A DNA stretch of 64,000 nucleotides from Blastomyces gilchristii SLH14081 (GCF_000003855.2 NW_003101675.1:842096-906095); one strand, 5' to 3'; counted from the first letter of the stretch, positions 11,433 through 24,254 are shown. Numbers and translations are program-made. The notes: a model not told the origin generated them from the sequence alone.

Positions 11433-11776
11433 TTCTTCACTGTCTTCAGCATGGCTGGCTTGACTGATTCCTTTATAACTGTTGAGATAGCAAGGTAAAA
11501 CTTATGAGTTTGAACTAGGTTTTCAATTTCATCTTTGAATTCATCAGAGTATATCATGCAATCTTTCTTTTCATGATTGCAGTTTGAACATGGCTTTGTG
11601 CTTTCTTCAACTTTGTCACAAATGGCATTAATATAATAGAGAAAGATATACAAGACACAATATTTGCACATTGTTGACTTATCTGACTGATTGAGAGTTT
11701 TCAGCCTGATCACTGTCTCTTTCTCTTGTGCTTTTGCAGCCGCTGCACATGTACACTTGAGAGTGTCACTGGTCAT
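11433..11776 (-). pseudogene. 5' part of the split Cys-rich ORF (host of LINE A)
   Basis: It starts at an ATG (11776) and stays open to the LINE A insertion. It shows CKYC near the N-terminus and then CSNCNHEKKDC followed by a DEFKDEIENLV-like helix, a pattern seen in fungal element-associated Cys-rich proteins. The last 16 bases (11433-11448) are the TSD. The continuation is at 5462-5198, in the same frame, giving about 202 codons with one internal stop. What looks like a fusion to ORF1 of LINE A downstream is an artefact of the insertion. Function unknown. Confidence 0.65.
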
Positions 11777-13606
11777 TTGTACTGCTGTTATTGTTGTTAT
11801 TACTGTTATTATTGCTGTTGTTGATGCTGTTGTTAGTGCTGTTATTAATACTGATGTGATAATTCACTGATATTCTTGCTGTACTGTGCACACACAGTAT
11901 CTTATATTAGAACTTTTAATTCTTAAAGCTTTCTATTGCAACTGGCAGAATACTAACCTTGCTGAAGATGAGAAAAGGCTGAGTGAGCTGAGTGAGCTGA
12001 TAAATCAATATTTGTATTATGATATGATTGCAAGAAGAAAGAAGAAAGAAAAGAAATGAAGAATGACAAGTTAACATTCTCTTTATACATGTTATTGATT
12101 CTTTTGTGTTACTATGTAATAAATGCTTTTATATTCTAGAAGACTTCTGAACACAATCAATCAGTGCATCTGACAGATTTCATTCATATCTTATTTTTGA
12201 AACAAATACTTTCTGTGCGGGCTATCATTAAATGAACTACAGCTATTTTGAATACAAAATCATTTCTATTAATCAGAAACAAGTGTTTAACACACTGTTA
12301 GAAATATATCTACAGAATTTCAGATGAATAAGAAGATTTTCTAATACAGTAAAATCAGTGATTCTGCTGCAGTCATAATCATACAAATTTTAGAGAATAT
12401 GACAATTTTCATCAGTAAATATCAAGACAGGTATATTCTAATTATATATATTAAAGTATATATTAACTAATTTATATATAAAACTCATAGAAAACTAAAT
12501 ATATTGAAATAGAAATAAGTTATATCAGAACTCTCTGTGTCACTGAACATTCTACATCACAGGCCTGTCTTTTACTGAAAGTGTATCTGAAAATTTTACC
12601 TTTTCCTGCACCTTCTTCTGTGCATCTTTCATTATACATCTTTTTTTAACTGTCAGAGTATTCTGAATTGTCTCTGTAAAATCATCTCTAGCAATTTGTC
12701 AATATTCAGAAACATCACTTATAAGATTTTCAAATATCAGAATATCTTGCCATTGCAGTATAGCTTCAGCAGAATTTTCATTTATATCAGCATCATCAAA
12801 TATTTTAACTTGAGTTATCAGATTTGTATATATCTCTATTTTTCAGAATCAGTTTCTTGTTTCTCAGTCTGATGTTTTTCAAACTGATGTTAACTTACAT
12901 TTCATATATCATTGTTCTCACTCAGAGAATTGATCAAAGTCAATAATTCTCTGTGCTCAGTAAAAAACCAAGAAGAACTTTTCAGCAGTAAATAAATTAT
13001 AAAAATAATCAAAGATTGTCAACTCTTCATAACAGTTATGTAATTCAATTATCACTGAACTTTCTCTGCTTTTTGTCTTCTCTCATTGAACATGATTCTA
13101 TATCAATAAATGATTAGCTAAGTTGATCAGATAAGTTTTAATATCTCACTGAAAAGTTTAGATTTGTCTAAGATTCTCTGCTGAAAAGTTGATATATTTT
13201 AGCAGAGATTTAAGATATCTTATTGAGAGTTTATTACATCTCACTAAAAGTTTGTTATATTCCAGCAGAGGTTTAAGATATTTCACTGAAAGATCAAGAT
13301 ATTTCATCAGAGACTTGATATATTCTGCTGAAAAGTTGAGATTTTTGCTAAGATCTGAAATACTGAAAATACTTGTCTTCATTTCTTTCAATGTTCTTGA
13401 CTTTCATGTCTTTATTGCATCAAGTATTGTAATTCAGCTTGATGAGAATATGTATGAGGTTTTATTCTTTGTTTTTATCACCTCTGTGACTATCTTATTC
13501 AGATTGTTCTTTGAGAATGTAAGAAAATACATTCATCTGATTTCAACATGAAGCTTTTATTCTGTCAGCTGAATTTCCTTCTCATACACTTCTGCATCTG
13601 AGTGCT
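11777..13606. other. AT-rich degenerate sequence, no gene
   Basis: A short GTT/ATT trinucleotide-like tract (11,777-11,860) precedes the Cys-rich ORF. The rest is stop-rich. A Leu/Ser-rich repeat-like stretch lies at 13,150-13,400 on both strands. I recognise no domain. Confidence 0.45.
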
Positions 13607-13621
13607 GAATTCGGCGACATC
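13607..13621 (-). repeat. Possible right terminal inverted repeat
   Basis: GAATTCGGCGACATC, inverted partner of 4509-4523 with one transition. Confidence 0.3.
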
Positions 13622-14899
13622 TCTTTGACAGATCACTGAATATCAGAGATGAGTTTGATTTCTTATCTATTTGATATTCTTCATTGATATCATTATGTTC
13701 ATTCTATGATACAGATATATCAATATATGATTTCTTTTAAAATTGATGATTTGTCTCAGTAAACCTATCAGATGAAAGAGTTCAGAGAGATCTATTAAAC
13801 TGAGATCTATAATCATGCTTATTTTCAGAATTTTAATAGAATTTTAATAGTATTCTGATAAAATAATCAGCTACTTGCAGAAATATAACAAAGAAAGTAT
13901 GATTATTACTATTAAGATAATATTTAACACTGATTGCAGCTCTTATTAATATATTTCTTTTCAGTAATTTAATCTCATCTCTTTATTTTATCAAGACTGC
14001 TCATTTACTTCATTTATATCTTTTTAACTATGCAACTTTTTCCTACAAATTATATCAGAAAGTAAAATATTGAATCTATTTAATTGAAATCTGAAACACT
14101 ATCTGCTATCTATCTCTAGACAAGAATTCAGAGATAATCAATTGAAATTTCAACATCAGAGTCTCTCTTTTCTAAAAACTGTAAATGAAGATTTCATTAA
14201 CAGTGATTTAGATAATGATACTCTTAGTAAAGAAGCATTGCTATTCTCAGTAAGTTTATCACTTTTGATATCTCTATTATTATAAAAACTAACATTCTCT
14301 AAAAGACAGAGTTATATAATGAGAATGCTGCTGATAATATTGAGCATATTAAGTAGCTTTTGAAAGCAGCTGCTGAGAAGAATATTTCTGAAAATGATAA
14401 TCAAGAGAATTCTGATGAGTCAGTTACTGATAATATTAAAATACCAGCTACTGATGCAATTGCTATTACTATTACTGATTAATTTATTGATTCTGATTCA
14501 GTAATTAATATATCTTACAAACACAGTAACTTTGAAATGAATTTATTTATTCTGATAATGAAACTCTGAGCTGAAGAGTCAGATATTTTCTGAAAAAACT
14601 ACAAATCACTACTATAAATTCTGTATTTATTGAAGAATACATTACTGATAAGTCTGCTCTCTGAAGATCTATCAACTCTGAAAAAGTAATACAGAGCATA
14701 ATTTCTGATTTTATCAGTTAAGAAAACCTCAATTTCAATAGTATTATCAATGTAAATATTAACTCTGAGTTCTGCTTATAAAAATCTTACTGAATTCTTT
14801 ATAAGATCACTCTACTTTTAAAATCTGATTCTCTTGATATCTGCTCTTCTTAAATTGTCAACTTTTCAGTGACAAATGCATATAGAAATGATAGAAATT
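13622..14899. other. AT-rich degenerate sequence upstream of the Tnp2-like remnant
   Basis: Stop-rich. Reading + strand around 14,310-14,480 gives an Asn/Asp/Glu-rich peptide that could be the decayed N-terminus of the transposase that follows. Confidence 0.35.
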
Positions 14900-17082
14900 G
14901 TCAATAATTTCACAGAGTTATGGCAATCTCACAGTTAAGAAAGCTCAGTTAAATATTATTCTAATAACTTTATATAATATTCATTAAATAAATCTATTTT
15001 TTCTTTCAATTTTATTCAGTATCAGTGTGAGAATCTCAAATACTTTTATAAATCAGAGTTGAATAATATATCTCACATTGAAAGAGTGTATTTTATTGAA
15101 TGTAATCACTGATATTCAGATATAAGATCTTATATAATAGTTCTAAAAGTTTAAGAAGCTGTTCACTATACTCTACAGACTATACAAAGATTACTGTTCT
15201 TGAATTTATTATTTAATCTCTTCAAAATAATTACAATAAAGAATAAAATGAAATATATCTTAATTACTCAAGTTCTTAATCAACTTAATATTTATATAAA
15301 TATAGTATTTGAATCAGGTTCTGATCTGCTAATATATAAAAGTCAAGATCAGTATTTTCTTCACTGAGTTATAAGAATCAAAACTGAAGTTATTAAGATA
15401 TAACTATATTATAAATCTTCACTGATTCAGACTGAGTTAAAAATTACAGTATATAATTAAGATCTTTTGAAAAGCATATTTTACTCTGATATATGAGTTA
15501 TTTCCCTGTCATATCAATTATTTATTGATGAATTTGATTTATATCAGAACATATACTGAAGCTTGATAAGTTTTTATATGATTTCTGCACTAAGTGCTGT
15601 TGAGTACTTAAAGTAAAACAATATTTTTATTCTAATCTTTGATTCTTATAGTATCAATTTTCTCAACACTGTTACTGTATTATTATATAACTTATCTATA
15701 TTGAATTGTGAGAGAGTTATGATGAATATTAGTGAAGAAAAGATAAGAATTATTATATCTTATATTGCATTTCTTAAAGATATACTGCAGTAAAATAGTA
15801 ATACAGAGATCAAAGAATTAACTGTAAGAAGATTATACTGAAGCTGCTTTATTAATGATAAAAATCAGCTGAATCTGAACTATAATCTATATAATAACAG
15901 CTGATTTTATCATTATATATAACATCTTCAGTTTAAACTGAATGATCTGCTGAATCTCACATACAGAGAATAAATATATCAAGAGCAGAGTATAACAGCA
16001 TAGACAGTGTCTCTTTTTTAAATATACTTAAGTTTGAATTTAATCTTCTTTTTTTCTTCTGATTTATATTATAGTGAGTTCACTGAAATATCAGAAATTT
16101 CATACTTATTACTGATCTGCTCTGTCTTATTATTATATAATTAACTAGAATACTTCTAAATATTATAGATATTTTCTTTTTCTTATAATTAAAATTATTT
16201 ACAGTCACTGATTACTTATCTTAAGAAGTATTAACTTCAGAAGCATATCTAAGTCTTAATTATTATATCTCTTATCTTATAATATAAGCTTAGAGAGAAA
16301 TGACTCAGTTCAGTAATTAGATAGATTATTTCTATAGTATTTTCAGCAGTAAATTAATCACTCATTGATCTTATTATTCAGATATATACAGCTGTTATAA
16401 GAAATAATAGTCTATTAATATCTTAATCACTGAGAGAAAATGATTCTGAAGTGACTTATTAAATCATATTAAGAGCTTATTAATAACTATAATTTCTTAT
16501 TAAAGCAGCAGTCAGAGCAGCAGTGATATTTAAGCTATTTCAAGCTGATTCAGTTGTTAGTTATCAGTTATTTTCTACTTTAACTATAAGTACTGTCATC
16601 ACATATATCAGTGATTATATAAAAAAAGCAAAGCTTATATAGTATATAAAGAAACAGCTAAATATATATATTAGTTTACACTATATTAAGTAGATTAAAG
16701 AATATACAGTATTTAATAACTATAATATTCTAATAGAAAAGAATAAGTATCAGAACTATAAGAATCTAGTATAATGAATAAATTATTAAAATATGAAAAA
16801 GATACTACTCTTATAGAAGAGCTTTCACTGAACTTTATAATTAATATTAAAAGATTTCTTTAACAGCTCTGATATATATCTGATATAGAAGATTTAAGAT
16901 TTATATACAGTTTACTCAGCACTATTCAATAATCTATTAAGAATAAATAAAGAAGCTGAAGATAAGAATAATAATTCACTGAACTACTCTATTAAATTAA
17001 AGTTAATAAAAGATTATATTACTTTAAAGATTTTTAATTATCTATTATTAAATAAGATATCAGAGAAAGTTAGTATATAATT
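14900..17082 (+). pseudogene. Degenerate Tnp2/Plavaka-type (CACTA-like) transposase
   Basis: Frames are closed, but a consistent protein pattern shows through on the + strand. Around 15,530-15,630 it reads like FIDEFDLYQNIY...SLISFYMI. Then comes IFILIF(D/G)...NFLNTVTVL, then ISYIAFLKDILQ (near 15,750), where intact relatives have a GDMPQQ motif. A CFINDKNQLNLNYN block follows (near 15,850), then YHYI-QHLQFKLNDLLNLTYRE. Near 16,060-16,250 come a HSE-Y-Q like block and a block like LxxFPFxPxW. This order is that of fungal Tnp2-domain transposases, which in intact elements cut and paste DNA. LINE B is inserted at its end. The family call is from motif memory and unverified. Confidence 0.55.
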
Positions 17083-17094
17083 TATAAATCTCTT
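17083..17094. repeat. TSD of LINE B, 5' copy (12 bp)
   Basis: TATAAATCTCTT is repeated exactly at 24694-24705, directly after the TAA-repeat tail. The sharp change from AT-rich to GC-rich DNA falls exactly at its end. Confidence 0.8.
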
Positions 17095-17790
17095 TCAATT
17101 CTGAGACCGCTCCACCACGAACTCGCTCGATTTTTCGAATAAGAACCCGCCGATAGATCCATCGAAAAGCCCTCGATCATACGAGCATTTTGACCCCATC
17201 GCCGACCGCATACCCCGTGTGGTGGTGGAGTTATCCAGCCAAACGTGAACCAGACGTCGTTCAGAACTCCTGCGTGGGATTATCCCCCATTCTCCCCTAC
17301 CACACCACAACCCCGGGCCAAATTGCCATACAAATTGTAAGGTGAAGAGACCTAGCCATATGCACCAATCTTCTCGATTTTGGAAGATCCCCGATCTGTA
17401 GTTGTGGAGATATCTGAGGAGCGACCTCCGCGAAAACCCTGTCCATCTTTGATGTTCCAAAACACCAACGCCAAGTCCCACCCTCGTACCGCCCTTCCCA
17501 ATCTGGCCCATCCCCGGCAGAAAAATACAAAAAGATACCTCGGCGATAATATCAAGCACATAATCAACAGCCACTTCTGAAGTGCAACCTCCGCGGTCTG
17601 TCTTCAGTGTATCTAGACATCAATGCCAAGTCTCACCCTCGTACCACCCCTCTCAATCTGGCCCATCCCCAACAGAAAAGTACAAAAAGATACCTCAGCA
17701 ACTGTACTCGATACATAATCGGCAGACACAACAACTATAAAATCAGTATATCTCAAGATCTGACTGAGCCTTTGATCCCTGCACAGTGAG
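17095..17790 (+). other. GC-rich, unmutated 5' island of LINE B with tandem repeat
   Basis: Unlike its surroundings, this segment is GC-balanced and keeps CpGs. It contains two direct copies of a unit (from about 17,462 and about 17,618, offset about 155 bp). They share words such as GCCAAGTCYCACCCTCGTAC and CAATCTGGCCCATCCCC. The second copy carries mainly C-to-T and G-to-A differences. It could be the promoter-bearing 5' UTR of the LINE (tandem 5' monomers are known in some LINEs) or a captured host fragment. The minus strand has an open frame at 17,095-17,574 and splice-like signals, described in the findings. No known protein was recognised. Confidence 0.6.
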
Positions 17791-18719
17791 ATATATTAAA
17801 TCTAGTTTTAATACCTCAATATTCAATAGATTCTGCAAGGGATTGAGAACAGCAACACTAGGTTTCTATTGAATTTAAGAATTAACTCTATATTGATATA
17901 ATCATTGACAAAGTCTTCTATTTTGAGATATAAATAACCAGTTCCTCTACATCCCGCTGACAATATTTATATTATTATATAGAAACAGACTTATATTCTC
18001 TATAATATCAAGACTCTGAAGAGGGAAAGTCTTGATAGAGAGTATACAGTAGTGTATATCTTAGCAGTTTCTATCTCATTCTTCTGCAGCAGTTAATGCA
18101 AAAAAAAAAAAAGATCTTAGAAATAGTTTTTTACTTCTCTTGAAAAAGTAAGGTGTTTTTCTCTGAGTTTTACACAATATTCTTACAAAGAATTAAAAAC
18201 AGAGTTGTTTTCTGTCATAATTTCATATTCTTTTAAGTAAGAATTACTTTTTCAGTAGCTGAAGAGCTTTCATTAATACTTAATTCTTTTTTACACTCTT
18301 TATTAACTGATTTGAGTTGCACACTTGTTGTGTGAGAAGAATTGAATGATTTAGAATAAAATTGAATAGTTTTAATCAATTTCTCTGTAAAAAATTAATT
18401 TATTTTTTATCAGTTTTTCTCTCAAAAACTGTCATATCATCTGATTTATTATCAATTGATATCATACTTTTCCTCACTGTATCCCAAGAAAGAGATTGTA
18501 AAGATTTTATTGATTTATCTTAAAAATCAATTTTAGTTTATTAGATTCTCTTCAAAAATCTAATCTAGTTACTGAACTAGAGTGAAAAAAATCAGGTGTT
18601 TTATACACAAAAGTCTTTTATTCTTCTTTTGAAACAGTCTGATCAACTTTTCAATTGAAAACAGACTTAGAAATATCTCAATTGAAACAGTCTGATCAAC
18701 TTTTCATTGAGTGAAAACA
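17791..18719 (+). other. LINE B 5' untranslated region
   Basis: AT-rich with no long frame, containing an A-run (about 18,099-18,111) and a directly repeated segment around GAAACAGTCTGATCAACTTT (near 18,631 and 18,682) just before ORF1. Confidence 0.5.
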
Positions 18720-20321
18720 ATGAGTTCAAAAATACACTCAGTTGATGTGGAAAAAGATGCTTTCTCAAATGCTATTCCTGAGATTGAAATTCTGAAGAGA
18801 AGAAAGAAAGAAGAAATAGAGAAACAACAAGTTCTTGAAATACAGAAACTTGAAAAAGCAAGCAAGATTCTTGAAAAGCAGTGTCTGAGTGAGATGAATG
18901 AAGAAGTTCTGTTAATTCTTCATACTCAGGCTAGACAACTACAGAAGATAATCAAGTTCAAACTTGGAATCTCAAACATAGTTTAAAAAACCTTGAAAAT
19001 TCCTAGTACAATCACTGACTCTTCATCTTGCTCTTCTTCTTTCTTTTTTCCTACTTCTTCTTCTTTGAATCAGAAGAAAACATATGCTCAAGCAGCTGAA
19101 TCTGCTGTCTCTAAACCTGCTGTCTTAAAACCTGCTCAAAATCCTGAGAAAACTGAGAAGAATACTGCTCATGCCTCTATTCATAGAAAAGTGAAAAAGA
19201 AAATGCAAAAAGAGAAAAACTGTCAAATCTTCAGAAATAGAAGACTTATTCTCAAAGTCTCAAATCAGGATATTCTGCAAAGAAACAAGCTAAACTCAAA
19301 TCTCATTTTCAGAATTAGAAATGAAATTAATCAGCAGTTCTTTTCTCAGTTGATGACTGATATTGAAGTTTAAAAATCAGTTATAGCTTCAATTGAGTCA
19401 TCATTTTTTAGAAACTTCATCATTCTGACTACAATGCCTGAATTCAGTGCTGAATTCCTTATTCAGAATGAGAATCTCTGAAAGTCAGCAGTAGAATCTT
19501 TGCTAAACACAATAATTCTATCTGAAAGAGATGAAAAGTGAGACAAATTCATTCTTTATAATATTCCAGTTGAAATTTTTGACTGTGAGAAAGGAATGCT
19601 ACTTCTTAAAAATGAATTGAAAGAATACAACTCTATTTAACTGAGAAAGAAGCCTGTATGACTAAATTCAATTGAGTTCAGACAAAGCAGGAGAAATGCC
19701 TCTGTTCTAGTATATATAAAAACACTTGAATAGTCAAAGATCTCTGAAGTAAGAGTAGCAGATTTGAAAATGAGAGTTCATGAATACAAAGACTCAAGAA
19801 TGAATCTCAAAGCTCAAACACAGTGTTTAAACTGTCAAAGATATGAACACTTTGCAATCTCATATTTTAGAGACTCAAAATGTGCATTCTGTGCCAGAGA
19901 TTACAAAACTAGTGAGTATAAATGTGAAACATGCTCAAAAAGAGATGAAATTTGTCAATATACTCTGCTTAAGTGCTCTAATTGCAAAGAAAAACATGCA
20001 TCTAGCTCAAAAGAATGTATGTTTGCTTCTAGAACTCAAAAGAACTGGAGAAAAGATGAAGCTCAAAGTCAATCTAGAACTGAAGAGAAGAGTCAAGTCA
20101 GTAGACTTATAACTACAAGCTTAAAAAGAAGAAACTCTCAACTATCTAAGTCTTCAAACTTCAATTCTTCAGCTAAATGTAAATAGAATTTGAATTCTCA
20201 AACTTCTGTTAAGATTAGAGAATTGAGAAATGACTCTGATAATAAACTAGATATAATGCAAGCAGTTGAGATTTCTACTTTTCAGAACAGTTATAATCTA
20301 CTATCTGATGATAGTGATTAG
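18720..20321 (+). pseudogene. LINE B ORF1 (gag-like, zinc-knuckle protein)
   Basis: Starts at ATG 18,720. The N-terminal part (to about 18,985) is Glu/Lys-rich and probably coiled-coil. It is followed by a KKTYAQAAES motif (about 19,075), typical of fungal Tad1-type ORF1 proteins, then the LQRNKLNSNLIFRIRNE block, and CxxC-type zinc knuckles at 19,822-20,020 (for example CLNCQRYEHFAIS and CAFCARDYKTSEYKC). It ends with SDDSD before TAG at 20,319. Several stops and frame breaks occur. It would coat element RNA. Confidence 0.8.
20305..20312. repeat. Unoccupied target site corresponding to MITE copy 1
   Basis: CTGATGAT occurs once here. In LINE A the equivalent octamer is duplicated around the MITE. 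Flanks agree on both sides (TATAATCTACTAT before; GATTAGATTCTACTC after). Confidence 0.9.
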
Positions 20322-20344
20322 ATTCTACTCTACTCTCTTTTAGT

Positions 20345-23300
20345 ATGAATATACAACAAAAACAATAAAAAAAGTTTAAAAACTCTTCAAAAATCACATT
20401 TATTCAAAATAATGTGAATAGAAACTCAAATTGTATTTATTCTTATCTTTAAATTGCATTTGAATAAAAAGTTGATTTTATACTGCTTCAGGAGCCGAAT
20501 TTTGATGCTGAGCAAAAATATGTCATTTCTCATTCAAGCTACTACTGCTTTTTACCTCAAAAGTCTGAGATAAAGTCAAGAGTAGTGATCTATGAAAGAA
20601 AGAGATCAAGATATCAATTTAATCTAAGATTTGATATCATATCTGACCCTGATATTCTGGTGAGTGATATTATAGATAAAGAAAATGAGTTTGATACTAT
20701 ACAGCTCATAAATATCTATAATGAAAAGTCATTGAAGAAAAATAACAATATCTGAACAATTGATAGAGAATTTCTGAACATAACTTCATCAAGAAACTCT
20801 ATAATTGCAGGAGATTTCAATACACATCATCTCTGATGAAATTCAGAATGCAAGAGAGCAGTGAGAGCTGATAATCTGATTGAATGAACCTTTGAGCATT
20901 TAATAGATTTGATTAATAAGTCTGATCAATAAACATTCTTTAGAAAAGGTATGAAACAGAAGTCTATTATAGATCTAATCTTCATGTCACAAAATCTAAT
21001 GAAAAGAAGACTTGTAAACTGGTTTATTAATTCAAATGAGACATCAGGATCAGATCATGAGATTATTCAATTTAATATTGAACTGAGTGAAAAACAAATG
21101 AGTGAAAATCCTCTTCTCTCTAATCAGTATAACTTTGAAAAAGCTGATTGAAAAGCAGTTGAAGAAAGCATAAAACTGTTAAAATCTGAAAGACAGAATG
21201 AGCTATATTGAAATTCTGGTCAAGATATCTCAAATGAAATGCTTGAGAATAGAGTAAAGCTTATTACATCTATTATTCTAACAAGTGTTAGAGATAATAT
21301 TTCAAAAAGAAAATCTTCTGAGTATTCAAAACCTTGATGAAATGAGAATATCTCATCTAAAAGAAAAGAATTAGCTACTGCTAGAAGAGATTGAAAAAAT
21401 GATGTAATATCTGATGAAGAGTTCAAAGCTGTCAGAAATGAATATTTTTCAAATATTAAAAGAGCTAAAACAGACTGCTGGAATAAATTTCTTGAAGAAG
21501 CATAAGAGAAGGAAGTTTTTAAAGCTTTTAACTATACTAAAACAAGAAGTGTAGCAAAACTTCCAGCCTTAGAATATGAGTTTCAGAATGAATCATATAC
21601 AGCAAACTCTTTTGAGGAAAAATGTCAAGCTTTCATGAGAATTCTCTTTCAGAACTCATCAGATTCAGATTCAGATTCAGAGAAAGAGAATATATCACTT
21701 CTCAACTACATTGATGAAAATGACTGGAAATGGCCTGATCTTACACAAGATGAATTAGAGTCAGCTATCTTCTCAAGTTCTGTTAAAACTGCTGCAGGTC
21801 CTGATTCAATTAATCACTTGATTATTCAAAATACATATCTCTACTTAAAGAATGAATATTTTGAGCTCTTTTTCAATCTCTTGAAAAATGAATATCATTC
21901 TGAATGCTGGAGAGAAGCCACTGAAGTGATTCTTGTAAAACCTAATAGAAAAACTTCAATTTCTAAGTCATATAGAGTAATATCTCTATTGAACTGCCTA
22001 GAAAAGGTTTTAGAAAAGATAATAGCTACTCAACTATCTTTTATAAGCTCTATAGATGATTCTCTTTTATTCAGTGAATAAATAAGAGATAGAAAACAGT
22101 GTTCTGCAATTGACACTGTTCTCTCAGTTGTTTATAATATTCAAATAGCAAAGCATGAGAGTCTGATCTCAACTGCAGTTTTTATTGATATAAAAGAAGC
22201 ATTTGATCATGTTTCAAAGTCAAAGTTAATTCAGACATTGAAGATATTAAAACTGTCACTTTCTCTAATAAAATGAGTTAACTGTTTTATGTCTAAAAGA
22301 ATTATACAACTCTTCTTTAATGGAATGAAACAAGACAAGACTGAGATAAAAATAGAAGTATCACAGAGATCTTCAATCTCACTCATTTTATTTGCAATAT
22401 ACACTGCATATCTATTCAAAAATAGAAATATGAGAATAGTGCAATCTCTGAGTTATATGAATGATATTGATCTAGTCTACAGCTCAAAAACTATCAAAGA
22501 GAATTTGAAAGTAATTAAAGAAGCTGTAAAGAAAATCTTTGTTAGAGCAGATATCAATTAAATTCAATTTGATATAGATAAAACTGAGTTAATTCATTTC
22601 TTTTCTAGATTTAATGAGAAAGAACTATCTCTAACTCTTTTAAATAGAGAGATTAAACTCAGTGTAAATGTCAAATGATTAGAAGTATGATTAAACTTCA
22701 AGTTGAATTTTAAATATCACATTCAATAAAGAACTGTCAAGACAGAAAGACTATTGAACAACATAATCAGACTATCAAATACAGAGAGAGGTCTATTCTT
22801 CCAGGCTATGAGACAGTTATATATAGCCTGTATTACATCAGTAGCTGATTATGAAGTTCAAGTTTGATGAAATAATCAAGGGAATTTCACTGAACTCTTT
22901 CAAAGTCTGTAAAACAGAGCCTTGAGAAGAATTCTGAGAGCATTCAAATCATCTTCTATTAAAGCAATGGAAATTGAAGCTTCAATTCCTCCTTCTGCTA
23001 TTAGATTTGAAAAGGCCTGTATAAACTATGCTCTGAGAGTTGTAAAGATGAGCTCAAATCATATAATCAGAGAAAGAGTCTCTTCTTCATTTTCATCAAT
23101 TAACTCTGGAAATGAACTGGATTGGAATAGATTTCTTGATTGGAATGAAAATAATTCTTCAAAGAAAATGCCTTCTCAACTGTACAGACTATGCTCTCTG
23201 ATTAAAAATCAATTTTCTTCTTTAAATGTTGAAAAAGTTGATCATGAGAAGTTATCTTTCTGGAGAGAAAAGCTTGAATCTCTTATAGACTTATAAATAA

Positions 23301-24254
23301 GTGAACTATCAAAAGAGAAAGAATATAAACAGTATTTGAAGAGAATTTCTACAATCAATATAAAAGACTCTATTCTGATTTATTCAGATGACTCAAAAAA
23401 TGAGAACTTGAATAGATTAGGTGCAGGCATTGCTTATACTGAAGATAATATTAATTTTATCTCAGATTTCTGAAATCTAGGCTCTGAATGTGAAGTCTTT
23501 GATGCTGAACTATTTACAATAGTGAAAGCTTTCAAACTCATTGAAATAAAATCTCATAAAAGAGGAAATTATTTGAAAGAGATATGAATATTCTCTGATA
23601 GTCAAGCTGCTTTAAAAAGACTTAGAAATAGTCAGATTTATAATGATCAAATGAATCTTGAACTGATCTTAAACTCTGTTTTGAAAATTCAAAAGAGAAG
23701 AATATTAAAGCTGATAATTCATCTGCACTGAGTTCCTGCTCATATAAATATTCATGACAATTAATTGGCTGATTCAGCTGTAAAAAAGAGTGCAGAATTA
23801 AGCAGATCTATTCAAAAAATTGTGTTCTGATCTTTTATAAAGAGAAAAATAAAAGAATCTTGTTTAGACAAGTGAAATGAAAGCTGGCAGAAATAAAAGA
23901 AGTATACATTATTCAAGATTTGAAACAAAACCCAAGTGGAAATCTTGTTCAATTAAATGTAAAAAGAAAATATTCTCATCTATAATACAGCTGAAACTAG
24001 GACATGACTATTTCAAATCTTATATACAAAGATTTGATGATAGATTTGACTCAATAGAATGCTCATTCTGCAATACAAATGAGAATTCTGAGTATATTGT
24101 AATACACTGTGCATTATACAATAGTCTCAGAGCCAGATTGAAAGAGAAGTATGATTTAAATCAATTAAATATGAGATTCTTATTCTCAACTGAGACAGAA
24201 ATTAAATACTTAATAGACTTTCTATCAGAAACTCAAGCAGCTATAAGAAAATGA
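20345..24254 (+). pseudogene. LINE B ORF2 (endonuclease, reverse transcriptase, RNase H)
   Basis: Starts at ATG 20,345. The endonuclease shows QEPNFD, GDFNTHH and GSDHEIIQF blocks (20,490-21,075). The RT shows AAGPDSINHLIIQNTY and ECWREATEVILVKPNRK (21,790-21,950) and a YMNDIDLVYSS block where active enzymes have a YADD-type catalytic pair (about 22,450). The RNase H shows GAGIAYTED, DAELFTIVKAF and DSQAALKRLR, then LH-stop-VPAH (23,420-23,750), where the stop replaces Trp. A Cys/His motif (CSFCNTNENSEYIVIHC) lies near 24,059-24,110. No active protein is possible. Confidence 0.85.

Noticed and set aside
11384..11776. Chimeric LINE with a foreign 5' ORF
   Set aside because: The apparent fusion is explained by a 5'-truncated LINE inserted into the Cys-rich ORF, with an exact 16-bp TSD and frame continuity on the far side.
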